A stretch of DNA of 14,157 bases from an uncultured Blautia sp. (GTDB lineage: Bacteria > Bacillota > Clostridia > Lachnospirales > Lachnospiraceae): the NCBI GenBank assembly GCA_900551465.1, contig URWL01000011.1, positions 1-14,157 of the forward strand, given 5' to 3'. The notes under the pieces are model-generated. The model was not told where the DNA came from. It worked only from the letters and a program-made list of their open reading frames with translations, and ran no database searches. How positions within the stretch are numbered: position 1 is the stretch's first letter; each line of letters begins with the position of its first letter. Below, one piece after another: positions 1 to 8,194 of this stretch. The position numbers were made by a program, and so were the translations under genes.

Positions 1-133
1 CACTTCCTGTATGACCGATCACTCCGATAAACTGTCCGTCAGGAATATTCAGATTAATATCCTTCAGCGCATGGATTTCATATGCCGTTCCCGGGCTGTA
101 GGTATATGTTATATTTTTTAACTCTATTGACAT
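1..133 (-). CDS. ecfA2: ECF transporter ATPase EcfA2, N-terminal part (partial)
   Basis: This is the first 44 codons of a second ABC ATPase, cut off by the window edge. The translation begins [12 protein letters not shown] and reaches the start of a Walker A motif (VIGHTGS) just at position 2. Its ATG overlaps the last 10 bases of the preceding ATPase gene, so the two are probably translationally coupled; only a weak GGTG precedes the start. Two adjacent ATPases of this type normally form the EcfA1-EcfA2 heterodimer that powers an EcfT membrane protein and exchangeable vitamin-binding S components. The A2 assignment rests on gene order and the GHTGS Walker A variant. An ecfT gene would be expected just beyond the left edge, which cannot be seen. 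Confidence 0.85.
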   Translation of the reverse strand, partial: MSIELKNITYTYSPGTAYEIHALKDINLNIPDGQFIGVIGHTGS

Positions 134-969
134 AAGGCATTCACCAGTTCTTCCGTAGTAAGGATCCCATCCGGAAGATCAACTCCGGATTTTTTCAGTT
201 CATGTGCAAGAAGCGTGACCTGAGGCACATCCAGTCTGTATTTTTTAAGAGTTTCTACCTGAGAAAAAATCTCTTTTGGTGTTCCCTCCATCACTACATG
301 TCCTTCATCCATAACATAGACATGGTCTGCATTAATAACCTCTTCCATATAATGAGTGATCAGAACAACAGTTACCTTTTCCTGTTTATTCAGCTGGTGT
401 ACTGCATCCAGTACTTCTTTTCTTCCATTTGGATCAAGCATCGCCGTAGGTTCATCCAATACAATGCACCGGGGGCGCATTGCCATAACCCCGGCTATGG
501 CAACTCGCTGTTTCTGACCTCCGGAAAGCTTATTTGGAGAATGATGACGATAAGCGGTCATTCCTGTTTTGCTCAGGCTTTCTTCCACTCGTTTCCAGAT
601 ATCCTCTGTAGGCACGCCCATATTTTCCGGTCCGAATCCTACATCTTCCTCTACAATCGTACCAATGATCTGGTTGTCCGGATTCTGAAACACCATTCCC
701 GCTTTCTGGCGTATTTTCCACAGCTCCGGTTCCTTCAGCGTATCCATGTTATCGATCCAGACGGTACCTTCCGTAGGAAGAAGAAGTGCATTGATGTGTT
801 TTGCAAATGTAGATTTACCGGATCCATTATGGCCAAGGATCGCTACAAACTCTCCCTCCTGGATGTCCACATTGACATCATCTACAGCTCTTTGCGTTTC
901 CTGGACATTGCCGTCATCATCATATTTAAAATAATCAAATCCAACTTTTAAAGCTTTGATGATTCCCAT
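124..969 (-). CDS. ecfA1: ECF transporter ATPase EcfA1
   Basis: This is a 281-residue cytoplasmic ABC ATPase that would drive uptake of vitamins or metals through an energy-coupling-factor transporter. All nucleotide-binding motifs are intact: Walker [10 protein letters not shown] at residues 46-54, Q-loop around FQNPDNQ (94-100), signature LSGGQ at 148-152, Walker B CIVLDE at 168-173 and the switch histidine at 206 (LITHYMEE). The FQNPDNQ and [10 protein letters not shown] wording is typical of the CbiO/EcfA group. The start at 969 is supported by an AAAGGA sequence just upstream. Only 11 bases separate it from engB, so it is probably the tail of the tig operon. A pairing with EcfA2 is inferred from the overlapping downstream gene; the transported substrate cannot be told from ATPases alone. 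Confidence 0.93.
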   Translation of the reverse strand: MGIIKALKVGFDYFKYDDDGNVQETQRAVDDVNVDIQEGEFVAILGHNGSGKSTFAKHINALLLPTEGTVWIDNMDTLKEPELWKIRQKAGMVFQNPDNQIIGTIVEEDVGFGPENMGVPTEDIWKRVEESLSKTGMTAYRHHSPNKLSGGQKQRVAIAGVMAMRPRCIVLDEPTAMLDPNGRKEVLDAVHQLNKQEKVTVVLITHYMEEVINADHVYVMDEGHVVMEGTPKEIFSQVETLKKYRLDVPQVTLLAHELKKSGVDLPDGILTTEELVNALCQ

Positions 970-980
970 TTTTTATCCTT

Positions 981-1589
981 TCAGACTTCTTCTGCATGCT
1001 CTTCTGTTCCTGTCAGAGAGTCGATCAGCTCCCAGATTTCTTCTCTTCCCTGTTTCGTTTCTGCTGAATATGCGATCACTGAAGTTCCTTTTTTTACCTG
1101 AAGCCCCTCACGAACCATTTTCAGATGCTTCTGAACCTGGCTTCTTTTCAGCTTATCCAGCTTTGTGGCAATGATAATCGGTTCATAGCCATTATGAAGG
1201 ATCCAGTCATACATCTGTCTGTCATTAGCAGAAGGCTCATGACGAATATCAATAAGAAGAAAAACTGCTTTCAGATTTTTAGAAGTATGGAGATATTTTT
1301 CGATCATTTTTCCCCATTTTTCTTTTTCCGCCTGAGAAACTTTTGCGTATCCATATCCTGGAAGATCCACAAGATACATTTCTCCGTTAATCTTATAAAA
1401 ATTAATGGTCTGGGTCTTTCCCGGCTGTCCGCTGGTACGTGCCAGAGATTTCCGGTTCATCAGTCCATTGATCAGGGAGGATTTCCCCACATTGGATTTT
1501 CCTGCAAATGCAACCTCCGGCATTCCTGTATCAGGAAGTTTGCTGGTAACACCGCACACAATATCTAACTCTGCCTGTTTAATAACCAT
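981..1589 (-). CDS. engB: Ribosome biogenesis GTP-binding protein EngB (YihA/YsxC)
   Basis: This is a 202-residue TRAFAC-class GTPase, about the usual family length, that in known members assists late assembly of the large ribosomal subunit. The G motifs are all readable: G1 GKSNVGKSS at residues 30-38, the conserved GKTQTINFY region around G2 (57-65), G3 DLPGYG at 75-80, G4 TKLDK at 142-146 and G5 SAE at 175-177. The start is preceded by an AGAGAGGAAACC ribosome binding site. It sits 19 bases after lon and 11 bases before ecfA1 on the same strand, with no terminator between. A position directly after lon is a common arrangement for this gene in Bacillota. Confidence 0.95.
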   Translation of the reverse strand: MVIKQAELDIVCGVTSKLPDTGMPEVAFAGKSNVGKSSLINGLMNRKSLARTSGQPGKTQTINFYKINGEMYLVDLPGYGYAKVSQAEKEKWGKMIEKYLHTSKNLKAVFLLIDIRHEPSANDRQMYDWILHNGYEPIIIATKLDKLKRSQVQKHLKMVREGLQVKKGTSVIAYSAETKQGREEIWELIDSLTGTEEHAEEV

Positions 1590-1608
1590 TGGTTTCCTCT
1601 CTGTTTCT

Positions 1609-3927
1609 TTAAGCTCTGGTCAGTGCCCGATGGAGCACTTCATTCATATTTTCCACAAAAGAGATCTTCAGTCCATGAAGGATCTCGTCATCCATCTCTT
1701 CAATATCTGCTTTATTCTCTGACGGAACAAGGACTTCCTGTATTTTGGCATATTTTGCAGCAAGAAGTTTTTCCTTCAGACCGCCGATAGGAAGCACACG
1801 CCCTCTGAGAGTGATCTCTCCTGTCATTGCCACATCTGCCCTTACGGGCTTTTTCACAATAGCAGACAGCATGGCTGTTGCCATAGTGATACCTGCGGAA
1901 GGTCCGTCTTTCGGAACTGCCCCCTCCGGGATATGTATATGAATATCATTTTCCTGGAAAAATTCAGGTCTGATATCGTATTTTTCAGCTACGGAACGAA
2001 TGTAGGAAATCCCTGCCTGTGCAGATTCCTTCATCACATCGCCAAGCTGGCCTGTCAGAACGAGTTCACCTTTTCCCGGCATGACATTTACTTCTATCTG
2101 AAGCGTATCTCCGCCTGCCTGCGTCCAGGCAAGTCCTCTGGCAATACCGATCTCATCCTTTTTGTTTGCCATTATATAAGAATAACGGCTCTTTCCAAGG
2201 AATTTTTCCAGATTTTTTGTAGTGATCTTCACTTTTTCCTGATGGTTTTCCATGATCTCTCTGGCTGATTTACGACAGATCTGCCCGATTTTTCTTTCCA
2301 GATTACGAACTCCTGCCTCTCTGGTATAAAGATTGATGATCTTGCGAAGAGCCGGCGTCTGAATGACCAGACTGCCTTTTGGAAGACCATTGATCTCCAT
2401 CTGCTTTGGAATCAGATGTTCCTTGGCAATATGTTCTTTTTCATTTTCTGTATATCCAGAGATCTCGATCACTTCCATACGGTCCAGCAGAGGCCGCGGA
2501 ATCTCCTGCATATCATTTGCGGTAGCAATAAACAGTACCTCTGAAAGATCCTGCGGAACCTCCACGTAATGATCGTTAAATCTGCTGTTCTGCTCCGGAT
2601 CCAGGACTTCCAGGAGCGCTGCCGAAGTATCTCCCTTATAGTCGCTGCTGGTCTTGTCTATCTCATCCAAAAGCATCAGTGGATTACTGACTCCTGCCTG
2701 CTGAAGAGCTGCTGTGATCCGTCCAGGCATGGCTCCTACATAAGTTTTTCTGTGTCCACGGATCTCTGCCTCATCCCGGACACCGCCCAGACAAATTCGA
2801 ACGTATTTCTTATGAAGCGCTTCTGCCACAGATCTTGCTATAGAGGTCTTACCGGTTCCCGGAGGTCCTACCAGACAAAGGATCGGACTTTTACCACCTT
2901 TTGTGAGACTGCGGACAGAAAGGAATTCCATGATTCTTTCCTTTACGTCTTTCAGTCCGTAATGTCCTGTTTCCAGGATCTTCCACGCTTCTTTCAGATC
3001 TTCGGAATCCTGAGATCTTTTATTCCATGGAAGACTGAGAAGTGTTTCGATATAGGTACTTAAGACAGCACTTTCTGCTGCGCTGCTGCTCATGGATCTG
3101 AAGCGGCTGATCTCTTTGGAAATCTTATCTTTTACCCCTTTTGGAGCATCCAAATCTTTCAGCTTTTTTCGATATTCTTCTGCAGTATCTGATGTATTTT
3201 CTTCTCCAAGTTCTTCCCGGATCAGTTTCATCTGTTCCCGGAGAATGTACTCTCTCTGATTCTTATCAATCCGAGTCTTTAATTTCTTCTGAAGTTCCTG
3301 ACCCACTTTCAGAATCTCAATCTCATTCTGTAAAATAGCTCCCAGAACCTCATAACGATTTTCCAGAGTCAGCGCCTCCAGAAAATTCTGCCGATTCTGC
3401 CATGTCAGCGGGATATTTACGGAAATCTGTGTGATCAGTTCTTCCAAATCTCCGATATTCAATATCTGCACTGCCAGTTCTCTGCTGACTTTACGACTGT
3501 CTCTGCTGTACTGCTGAAACAGTTCACTGAGACTTCTGTGCATCGCTTCCTTTATATTTTCCCCATACTGATCTTTGTCTGTTTCGATCACTGCGATCTC
3601 CGCATTGAGAAAAGGCTCTTCCTGGGTCAAAGACAGTAATGCTGCTCTTTCCCTGCCTTCTACGAAAACACGCAGAAGATCGTGGGGAAGCTTTATGACC
3701 TGTTTGATATATGCGATAGTGCCCACCTTGTAAAGCTGGGAAAGACCTGGTTCCTCAACCTCAGGGTCTTTCTGGGTAATAAGAAAAATTTCCTGTTCAT
3801 GAAGCATTGCTGCTTCTATTGCTTTGATAGAACGCTCCCTGCTTACATCAAAATGGACGATCATATCCGGCAGTATCGTTGTTCCCCGAAGGGCGATCGC
3901 CGGTAACGTATTAACTGACTGCGTCAT
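1609..3927 (-). CDS. lon: ATP-dependent protease La (Lon)
   Basis: This is a 772-residue homo-oligomeric cytosolic protease that unfolds and degrades damaged and some regulatory proteins. An N-terminal LON substrate-recognition domain starts at once ([15 protein letters not shown]) and leads through a coiled-coil stretch around 200-270 to the AAA+ module, with Walker [10 protein letters not shown] at 354-362 and Walker B LMLLDEID at 417-424. The C-terminal protease domain carries the catalytic Ser677 in PKDGPSAG and Lys720 in GGLKEK, with the family spacing of 43 residues. The start is dictated by the LON domain; a GAGGAAGG site overlaps the clpX stop, but its spacing to this ATG (12 or more bases) is long, and another ATG lies in between. 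Position 18 bases after clpX implies cotranscription. Confidence 0.97.
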   Translation of the reverse strand: MTQSVNTLPAIALRGTTILPDMIVHFDVSRERSIKAIEAAMLHEQEIFLITQKDPEVEEPGLSQLYKVGTIAYIKQVIKLPHDLLRVFVEGRERAALLSLTQEEPFLNAEIAVIETDKDQYGENIKEAMHRSLSELFQQYSRDSRKVSRELAVQILNIGDLEELITQISVNIPLTWQNRQNFLEALTLENRYEVLGAILQNEIEILKVGQELQKKLKTRIDKNQREYILREQMKLIREELGEENTSDTAEEYRKKLKDLDAPKGVKDKISKEISRFRSMSSSAAESAVLSTYIETLLSLPWNKRSQDSEDLKEAWKILETGHYGLKDVKERIMEFLSVRSLTKGGKSPILCLVGPPGTGKTSIARSVAEALHKKYVRICLGGVRDEAEIRGHRKTYVGAMPGRITAALQQAGVSNPLMLLDEIDKTSSDYKGDTSAALLEVLDPEQNSRFNDHYVEVPQDLSEVLFIATANDMQEIPRPLLDRMEVIEISGYTENEKEHIAKEHLIPKQMEINGLPKGSLVIQTPALRKIINLYTREAGVRNLERKIGQICRKSAREIMENHQEKVKITTKNLEKFLGKSRYSYIMANKKDEIGIARGLAWTQAGGDTLQIEVNVMPGKGELVLTGQLGDVMKESAQAGISYIRSVAEKYDIRPEFFQENDIHIHIPEGAVPKDGPSAGITMATAMLSAIVKKPVRADVAMTGEITLRGRVLPIGGLKEKLLAAKYAKIQEVLVPSENKADIEEMDDEILHGLKISFVENMNEVLHRALTRA

Positions 3928-3945
3928 TTATGTTCATTTCCTTCC

Positions 3946-5253
3946 TCAGGCAGTTTCTGGTCTGCCTTTCTTTCTGGAACGTGGATTTCTTCTCCCTGCA
4001 GCCTGCTCTGCTGCTTCTTCACGGATGATCTCCGGTTCTCCGGTTCCCTCCACAGTCTCTTTCGTAATGATCGCCTTACGGATGGTGCTGTCTGAAGGCG
4101 CTTTATACATAAGATCCATAAGAGAGGTCTCCATAATAGAACGAAGTCCTCTGGCTCCGGTTTTACGTTCCAGAGATTTCTTTGCAACAAGCTCCAGTGC
4201 CTCATCCTGGAAGTCAAGTTCTACGCCATCCAGTTCAAAGAGCTTGTGATACTGCTTGGTAAGAGAATTCTTTGGTTCCCTTAAAATACGGATTAGTGCT
4301 TTTTCATCCAAACCGTCCAGTGTAACTACTACCGGGACACGTCCGATAAATTCAGGGATCAGACCGAATTTCACAAAATCCTCCGGCATAACCTGCTTCA
4401 GCACTTCTCCTACATTTCTTTCCTGCTTCGATGATACTTCTGCGCCAAATCCGATAGATTTTGTATCCTGTCTTGACTCAATGATCTTTTCGATGCCGTC
4501 AAATGCACCTCCACAGATAAACAGGATATTTGTAGTATCGATCTGGATAAATTCCTGATGAGGATGTTTTCTTCCTCCCTGAGGCGGAACACTTGCAACA
4601 GTACCTTCCAGAATCTTCAAAAGTGCCTGCTGTACGCCTTCTCCGGATACATCACGGGTGATCGATGCATTTTCAGACTTTCTGGTAATCTTATCGATCT
4701 CATCAATATAAATGATTCCGTACTGTGCACGTTCAATATCATAATCTGCTGCCTGAATGATCTTCAGAAGAATATTCTCCACATCTTCGCCTACATAGCC
4801 GGCCTCTGTCAGAGAAGTAGCGTCTGCAATAGCAAAAGGCACGTTCAGAAGGCGGGCAAGAGTCTGTGCAAGAAGTGTCTTACCGGAACCGGTAGGACCC
4901 AGCATCAGGATATTGCTCTTCTGAAGTTCCACATCCAGGTTTCTTGCTGCTGTAATTCGTTTATAATGGTTATAAACTGCTACGGACAGAGCTTTTTTCG
5001 CATCTTCCTGACCAATCACATAATCGTCCAGGATTTTATGGATCTCTTCCGGTTTCAGCAGATTGATCTCGCTGTCAAAAGTTTCTTCCTGGCCATAAGG
5101 AGCCAGTTCCTCTTCCATGATCTCTGCACAGATCCCAATACACTCGTCACAGATAAAAACCCCATCCGGGCCTGCGATCAGTTTGCGTACCTGATCCTCG
5201 GATTTATTACAAAAAGAGCATCTGACTTTTCCGTCTCTTATCTTATCTGCCAT
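3946..5253 (-). CDS. clpX: ATP-dependent Clp protease ATP-binding subunit ClpX
   Basis: This is the 435-residue AAA+ unfoldase that forms a hexamer, recognises tagged substrates and feeds them into ClpP. The N-terminal zinc-binding domain has Cys12, Cys15, Cys35 and Cys38. The AAA+ core has Walker A GPTGSGKT at 119-126, pore loop GYVG at 152-155, Walker B IIYIDEID at 180-187, the RKH loop at 228-230 and the ClpP-docking IGF loop at 266-268, so it is a fully functional ClpP partner on sequence grounds. The tail is unusually basic ([13 protein letters not shown]). The start is followed directly by the zinc domain, and an AAAGGA/GAG purine stretch lies upstream. It lies downstream of clpP, 87 bases away, with a hairpin in the gap. 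Confidence 0.97.
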   Translation of the reverse strand: MADKIRDGKVRCSFCNKSEDQVRKLIAGPDGVFICDECIGICAEIMEEELAPYGQEETFDSEINLLKPEEIHKILDDYVIGQEDAKKALSVAVYNHYKRITAARNLDVELQKSNILMLGPTGSGKTLLAQTLARLLNVPFAIADATSLTEAGYVGEDVENILLKIIQAADYDIERAQYGIIYIDEIDKITRKSENASITRDVSGEGVQQALLKILEGTVASVPPQGGRKHPHQEFIQIDTTNILFICGGAFDGIEKIIESRQDTKSIGFGAEVSSKQERNVGEVLKQVMPEDFVKFGLIPEFIGRVPVVVTLDGLDEKALIRILREPKNSLTKQYHKLFELDGVELDFQDEALELVAKKSLERKTGARGLRSIMETSLMDLMYKAPSDSTIRKAIITKETVEGTGEPEIIREEAAEQAAGRRNPRSRKKGRPETA

Positions 5254-5303
5254 GGATATTTCTCGTTTCCTTTCTTTTTGATATGCTGAGATAAAAGCAA
5301 GAT

Positions 5304-5327
5304 AAGACTCCCTGTTAGAGGAGTCTT
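5304..5327. terminator. Hairpin between clpP and clpX; possible attenuator
   Basis: The arms AAGACTCC (5304-5311) and GGAGTCTT (5320-5327) pair perfectly over 8 bp around an 8-base loop. On the plus strand it is followed by a T-rich run (TTTTCTTTCG), the look of an intrinsic terminator, but no plus-strand gene ends here. On the minus strand, which is the operon sense, the following bases are ATCTTGC, so it would be at best a weak terminator or an RNA processing or stability element in the clpP-clpX junction. The structure is seen directly; its role is inferred. Confidence 0.45.
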
Positions 5328-5340
5328 TTCTTTCGTCTTT

Positions 5341-5922
5341 TTATTTATGCTCGACAACGCCGTCGATCAGTCCATATGCTTTTGCTTCTTCTGCAGTCAT
5401 ATAATTATCGCGGTCTGTATCCTTTTCAACCACTTCAAGAGGCTGACCTGTATTTTCTGCCAGCATCTCGTTCAAAGTCCTCTTAGTCTGCGCAATGTGA
5501 TCTGCCACAATCTGGATTTCTGTAGCCTGACCCTGCGCACCGCCAGAAGGCTGATGGATCATAATGGTAGAATGCGGCAGAGCAAATCTCTTGCCCTTAG
5601 TTCCGCCTGCCAGAAGGAATGCCCCCATGCTGGCTGCCATTCCAAGACAGATAGTGGATACATCGCATTTGATATATTTCATAGTGTCATAGATCGCCAT
5701 GCCTGCGGTGACAGATCCTCCCGGGCTGTTGATATAAAGCTGGATATCCTTGTTCGGATCCTCAGCCTCCAGGAACAGAAGCTGTGCCACAATAATGCTG
5801 GCGCTCACATCATTGACTTCCTCACCCAGGAAGATAATCCTGTCTTTCAGAAGTCTGGAATAAATGTCGTAGCTTCTCTCTCCCCTGCTTGTCTGCTCAA
5901 TGACATAAGGTACTAAACTCAT
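5341..5922 (-). CDS. clpP: ATP-dependent Clp protease proteolytic subunit ClpP
   Basis: This is the 193-residue serine protease subunit that forms the double-heptamer chamber fed by ClpX. The catalytic triad is complete: Ser98 in GMAASMG, His123 in MIHQP and Asp172 in DRDNYM. The N-terminus [20 protein letters not shown] is the typical one and includes the segment removed by autoprocessing in relatives. The ATG is preceded by a strong TGGAGGC site at ideal spacing. It follows tig by 48 bases and precedes clpX on the same strand, so chaperone, protease and unfoldase are made together. I saw no CtsR or HrcA operator in its upstream gap. Confidence 0.97.
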   Translation of the reverse strand: MSLVPYVIEQTSRGERSYDIYSRLLKDRIIFLGEEVNDVSASIIVAQLLFLEAEDPNKDIQLYINSPGGSVTAGMAIYDTMKYIKCDVSTICLGMAASMGAFLLAGGTKGKRFALPHSTIMIHQPSGGAQGQATEIQIVADHIAQTKRTLNEMLAENTGQPLEVVEKDTDRDNYMTAEEAKAYGLIDGVVEHK

Positions 5923-5970
5923 ATATATGCCTCCATTCGTCGCGTCACAGTGGATGTTTAAGATGTCCGC

Positions 5971-7257
5971 TTACGCTTCCTTTGCCTCGTCTGCTACAAG
6001 AGTAACTGCTTTCTGTACAGCCATGTCTTTCTTCATCTGCTCTAATTCACGGTCTCCAAGAAGCTCTTTTAATTTGTCAGCTTCCATTTTGTACATCTCA
6101 GCCATCTTGCTGATCTCTTCATTTACTTCTTCCTCTGTAGGCTGGATGTTCTCAACCTCAGCGATCTTCTCAAGAACCAGTCTTGTCTGGATTCTCTTAA
6201 GTGCCTGCGGTTTCATCTCTTCCTGCATTTTCTCTACAGTCATTCCTGTAAACTGGAAGTACTGCTCCATAGTAAGACCCTGGGACTGCATTCTGGATGC
6301 AAAATCATTGATCATCTGACGAACCTGGGTGTCTACCATAGCGTCCGGAATTTCCATCTGTGCATTTTCGATTGCTTTATCTACTGCTGCATTTTCTTTT
6401 TCAGCGCGTGCTTCTTTTTCTTTTTTCTCTGTCAGGTTTTTCTTAATGTCTTCTTTATACTCTGCAAGAGTATCAAACTCAGAAACGTCCTGAGCGAAAT
6501 CGTCGTCAAGCTCCGGAAGTTCTTTTGCTTCTACTTTCTTCACATCACACTGGAATACAGCTGCTTTGCCTGCAAGCTCTGCTGCCTGATACTCCTCCGG
6601 GAAAGTTACATTTACTTCTACATGGTCTCCGGCTTTTGCACCAACCAGCTGATCCTCAAATCCCGGGATAAAAGAACCGGAACCAAGTGTCAGCGGATAA
6701 TCTGTACCTTTACCGCCTTCAAATGCAACTCCGTCTACAAATCCTTCAAAATCGATAGTTGTGATGTCGCCGTTCTCTGCTCCGCGATCCTCAACAGTTA
6801 CTGTTCTGGAGTTTTTCTCCTGCTCTTTTTTGATCTCAGCGTCAACATCCTCGTCTGTTACTTCTGTTTCAGACTTCGGCACTTCAAGACCCTTGTAATC
6901 TCCAAGAGTTACTTCCGGTTTCACAGCTACTTCAGCAGTAAAGATAAATGCTTTGCCCGGCTCTGCCTGAACTACATCGATCTCCGGCTGGGAAACGATC
7001 TCAAGATCGCACTCCTCAAGTGCTTTGCTGTAGTGCTCCGGAATAAGAGCGTTTGCGGCGTCCTCAAGGAAGATTCCCTTTCCGTACATCTGCTCGATCA
7101 TTTTTCTCGGTGCTTTGCCTTTACGGAAGCCAGGGATAGCAATTTTTCCCTTAGCTTTCTGATATGCATTCTGCATTGCCTTGTCTAAGTCCTCAGCAGA
7201 AACCTCGATAGTCAGTTTCGCCATGTTTTTTTCCATTTTTTCTACCTGTAAACTCAT
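5971..7257 (-). CDS. tig: Trigger factor, ribosome-bound chaperone and prolyl isomerase
   Basis: This is a 428-residue chaperone that meets nascent chains at the ribosome exit tunnel. The N-terminal domain contains the ribosome-docking signature GFRKGKAP at residues 43-50. A FKBP-type peptidyl-prolyl isomerase domain lies roughly at 161-244 (GDITTIDFEGFVDG through LGSGSFIPGFEDQL), followed by a long helical C-terminal arm rich in Glu and Lys from about 250. The start at 7257 is supported by AAGGAGG with 10 bases of spacing; an internal ATG at codon 8 would cut the start of the domain. It is the first gene of the proteostasis cluster and has its own candidate promoter and structured leader. 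Confidence 0.97.
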   Translation of the reverse strand: MSLQVEKMEKNMAKLTIEVSAEDLDKAMQNAYQKAKGKIAIPGFRKGKAPRKMIEQMYGKGIFLEDAANALIPEHYSKALEECDLEIVSQPEIDVVQAEPGKAFIFTAEVAVKPEVTLGDYKGLEVPKSETEVTDEDVDAEIKKEQEKNSRTVTVEDRGAENGDITTIDFEGFVDGVAFEGGKGTDYPLTLGSGSFIPGFEDQLVGAKAGDHVEVNVTFPEEYQAAELAGKAAVFQCDVKKVEAKELPELDDDFAQDVSEFDTLAEYKEDIKKNLTEKKEKEARAEKENAAVDKAIENAQMEIPDAMVDTQVRQMINDFASRMQSQGLTMEQYFQFTGMTVEKMQEEMKPQALKRIQTRLVLEKIAEVENIQPTEEEVNEEISKMAEMYKMEADKLKELLGDRELEQMKKDMAVQKAVTLVADEAKEA

Positions 7258-7320
7258 GTTTCCTGTTCCTCCTTAAATTGTCAGGTTCTGATTCTATTTT
7301 TTATAAATTTTCTCTATATT

Positions 7321-7371
7321 TGCCTGCTTTTCAGCAATTCAGGCAGGTGTATCCTCTTAAAAAAAGATACA
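7321..7371 (-). promoter_or_regulatory. Two tandem hairpins in the tig 5' leader
   Basis: Reading in the tig direction, TGTATC (7371-7366) pairs with GATACA (7353-7348) around a U-rich loop, then TGCCTG (7345-7340) pairs with CAGGCA (7326-7321) around a 13-base loop. Both are 6-bp perfect stems and both would lie in the transcript from the candidate promoter. They do not match any riboswitch I can recognise. They could be stability or attenuation elements. Confidence 0.35.
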
Positions 7372-7381
7372 ATTACAGTCA

Positions 7382-7397
7382 TTATCGAAGTATAGCA
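7382..7397 (-). promoter_or_regulatory. Candidate extended -10 promoter for the tig operon
   Basis: On the minus strand TGCTATACT (7397-7389) is an extended -10 element: TGn followed by a 5/6 match to TATAAT. The -35 region is weak, as often accepted when TGn is present. The predicted transcription start is near 7382, giving a leader of about 125 nt before tig. Confidence 0.5.
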
Positions 7398-7440
7398 CAA
7401 CTGGCACAAAAACACCAGCGTTTTTTTCAGGTTTATAGAT

Positions 7441-7992
7441 TTACCTTTTATATACAATAGATTCCGCGATCTCCGAAGCCTTTTCATCTCCCATAAGCTG
7501 TGCGATCAGGCAAAGCGCAAAAGGAATCGCTGTGCCCAGACCTCTGCTGGTAGTCACATTTCCATCCACAACTACCGGTTCCTCACAGGTCTCTGCTCCT
7601 TCAAGCTGATCCATAAAAGACGGATAGGACGTTGCTTTTCGTCCCTTAAGGAATCCTAATTTCGCAAACACACTGGGCGCTGCACAGATAGCCGCGATCT
7701 TTCCGTTCTTATTATAATACTCTGTAAGAAGCTCTGTAAGCGGTGCAAACTCTCCCAGATATCTGGTGCCCGGCATTCCTCCCGGAAGTACCAGCATATC
7801 CGCATCAGAAAAATCTGTTTCCTGAAAAATTCTGTCTGTTTTCATTTCAATTCCATGGGATGTTGTGATCTCCCTTGTCTCCTTGATGGAAACTGTCTCA
7901 GCAGTGATCCCCGCTCTTCTCATAAGATCCACCACCGTCAATCCTTCAATATCTTCAAATCCGTCTGCCAGAAAAATATATACTTTACTCAT
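7441..7992 (-). CDS. DJ-1/PfpI family protein
   Basis: This is a 183-residue protein of the DJ-1/ThiJ subgroup of the PfpI superfamily. Members include deglycase or glyoxalase-like and redox-sensing proteins, and the precise activity is disputed. The active-site residues are present: Glu16 in GFEDIE and nucleophile-elbow Cys103 in AAICAAPS, followed by the family-typical TSRGLGTAIPFAL near 148-160. I chose the ATG at 7992 because an AGGAGGT site lies 7 bases before it and the fold begins immediately (SKVYIFLADGFED); a longer frame to 8061 adds 23 residues with no ribosome binding site support. It lies upstream of tig on the same strand, with no clear terminator between, and diverges from the CYTH gene. 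Confidence 0.92.
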   Translation of the reverse strand: MSKVYIFLADGFEDIEGLTVVDLMRRAGITAETVSIKETREITTSHGIEMKTDRIFQETDFSDADMLVLPGGMPGTRYLGEFAPLTELLTEYYNKNGKIAAICAAPSVFAKLGFLKGRKATSYPSFMDQLEGAETCEEPVVVDGNVTTSRGLGTAIPFALCLIAQLMGDEKASEIAESIVYKR

Positions 7993-8035
7993 GATCGTAC
8001 CTCCTGTTTCGCTTCTGTTCGTTTTTATATCTGTA

Positions 8036-8065
8036 AGTATACCACTTCCAGATACTTCCATACAA
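8036..8065 (-). promoter_or_regulatory. Candidate promoter of the DJ-1 family gene
   Basis: On the minus strand TTGTAT (8065-8060) and TATACT (8041-8036) are separated by 18 bases and lie 44 bases before the start codon. The -35 element overlaps one end of the 20-bp palindrome at 8063-8082, so a protein bound there would be placed to block RNA polymerase. Confidence 0.5.
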
Positions 8066-8082
8066 GGTTTTGCAAAACTTTG
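8063..8082. promoter_or_regulatory. 20-bp palindrome, candidate operator between divergent genes
   Basis: CAAGGTTTTGCAAAACTTTG is an inverted repeat with 9 of 10 base pairs matched and a perfect 12-bp core (GTTTTGCAAAAC). It overlaps the -35 element of the DJ-1 promoter candidate and lies upstream of the opposed CYTH promoter candidate. No T-run follows on either strand and the loop would be nil, so a DNA-binding site fits better than a terminator. The regulator is unknown. Confidence 0.5.
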
Positions 8083-8115
8083 GAAAAGACAGTTTTTATT
8101 GAATTTATAAAACAG

Positions 8116-8144
8116 ATGACGGGAAAACTCTCAAATGATATAAT
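8116..8144 (+). promoter_or_regulatory. Candidate promoter of the CYTH gene
   Basis: ATGACG at 8116-8121 (4/6 to TTGACA) and a perfect TATAAT at 8139-8144 are separated by 17 bases. The predicted start is near 8151, about 44 bases before the CYTH start codon. It faces away from the DJ-1 promoter candidate. Confidence 0.6.
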
Positions 8145-8194
8145 GAACTGCAGATTACTATTTCCGCCAGAATGCGGAGGAATGGAGATTGAAT

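Noticed and set aside
202..951. A 249-codon plus-strand frame opposite ecfA1.
   Set aside because: It lies wholly within a clear ABC ATPase gene, is rich in His, Phe and Ile as antisense frames are, and shows no domain.
4410..4598. Small minus-strand frame within clpX, and similar frames inside lon, tig and proC.
   Set aside because: They are alternative frames of well-defined genes with no independent start signals.
5923..5970. CtsR or HrcA operator before clpP, expected for some Bacillota.
   Set aside because: No GGTCAAA tandem repeat or CIRCE-like sequence is visible here or before tig.
7399..7427. Inverted repeat CTGG/CCAG followed by seven T, considered as a terminator downstream of the DJ-1 gene.
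   Set aside because: The stem is 4 bp with a 10-base loop and its T run is on the plus strand, the wrong direction for the DJ-1 transcript.
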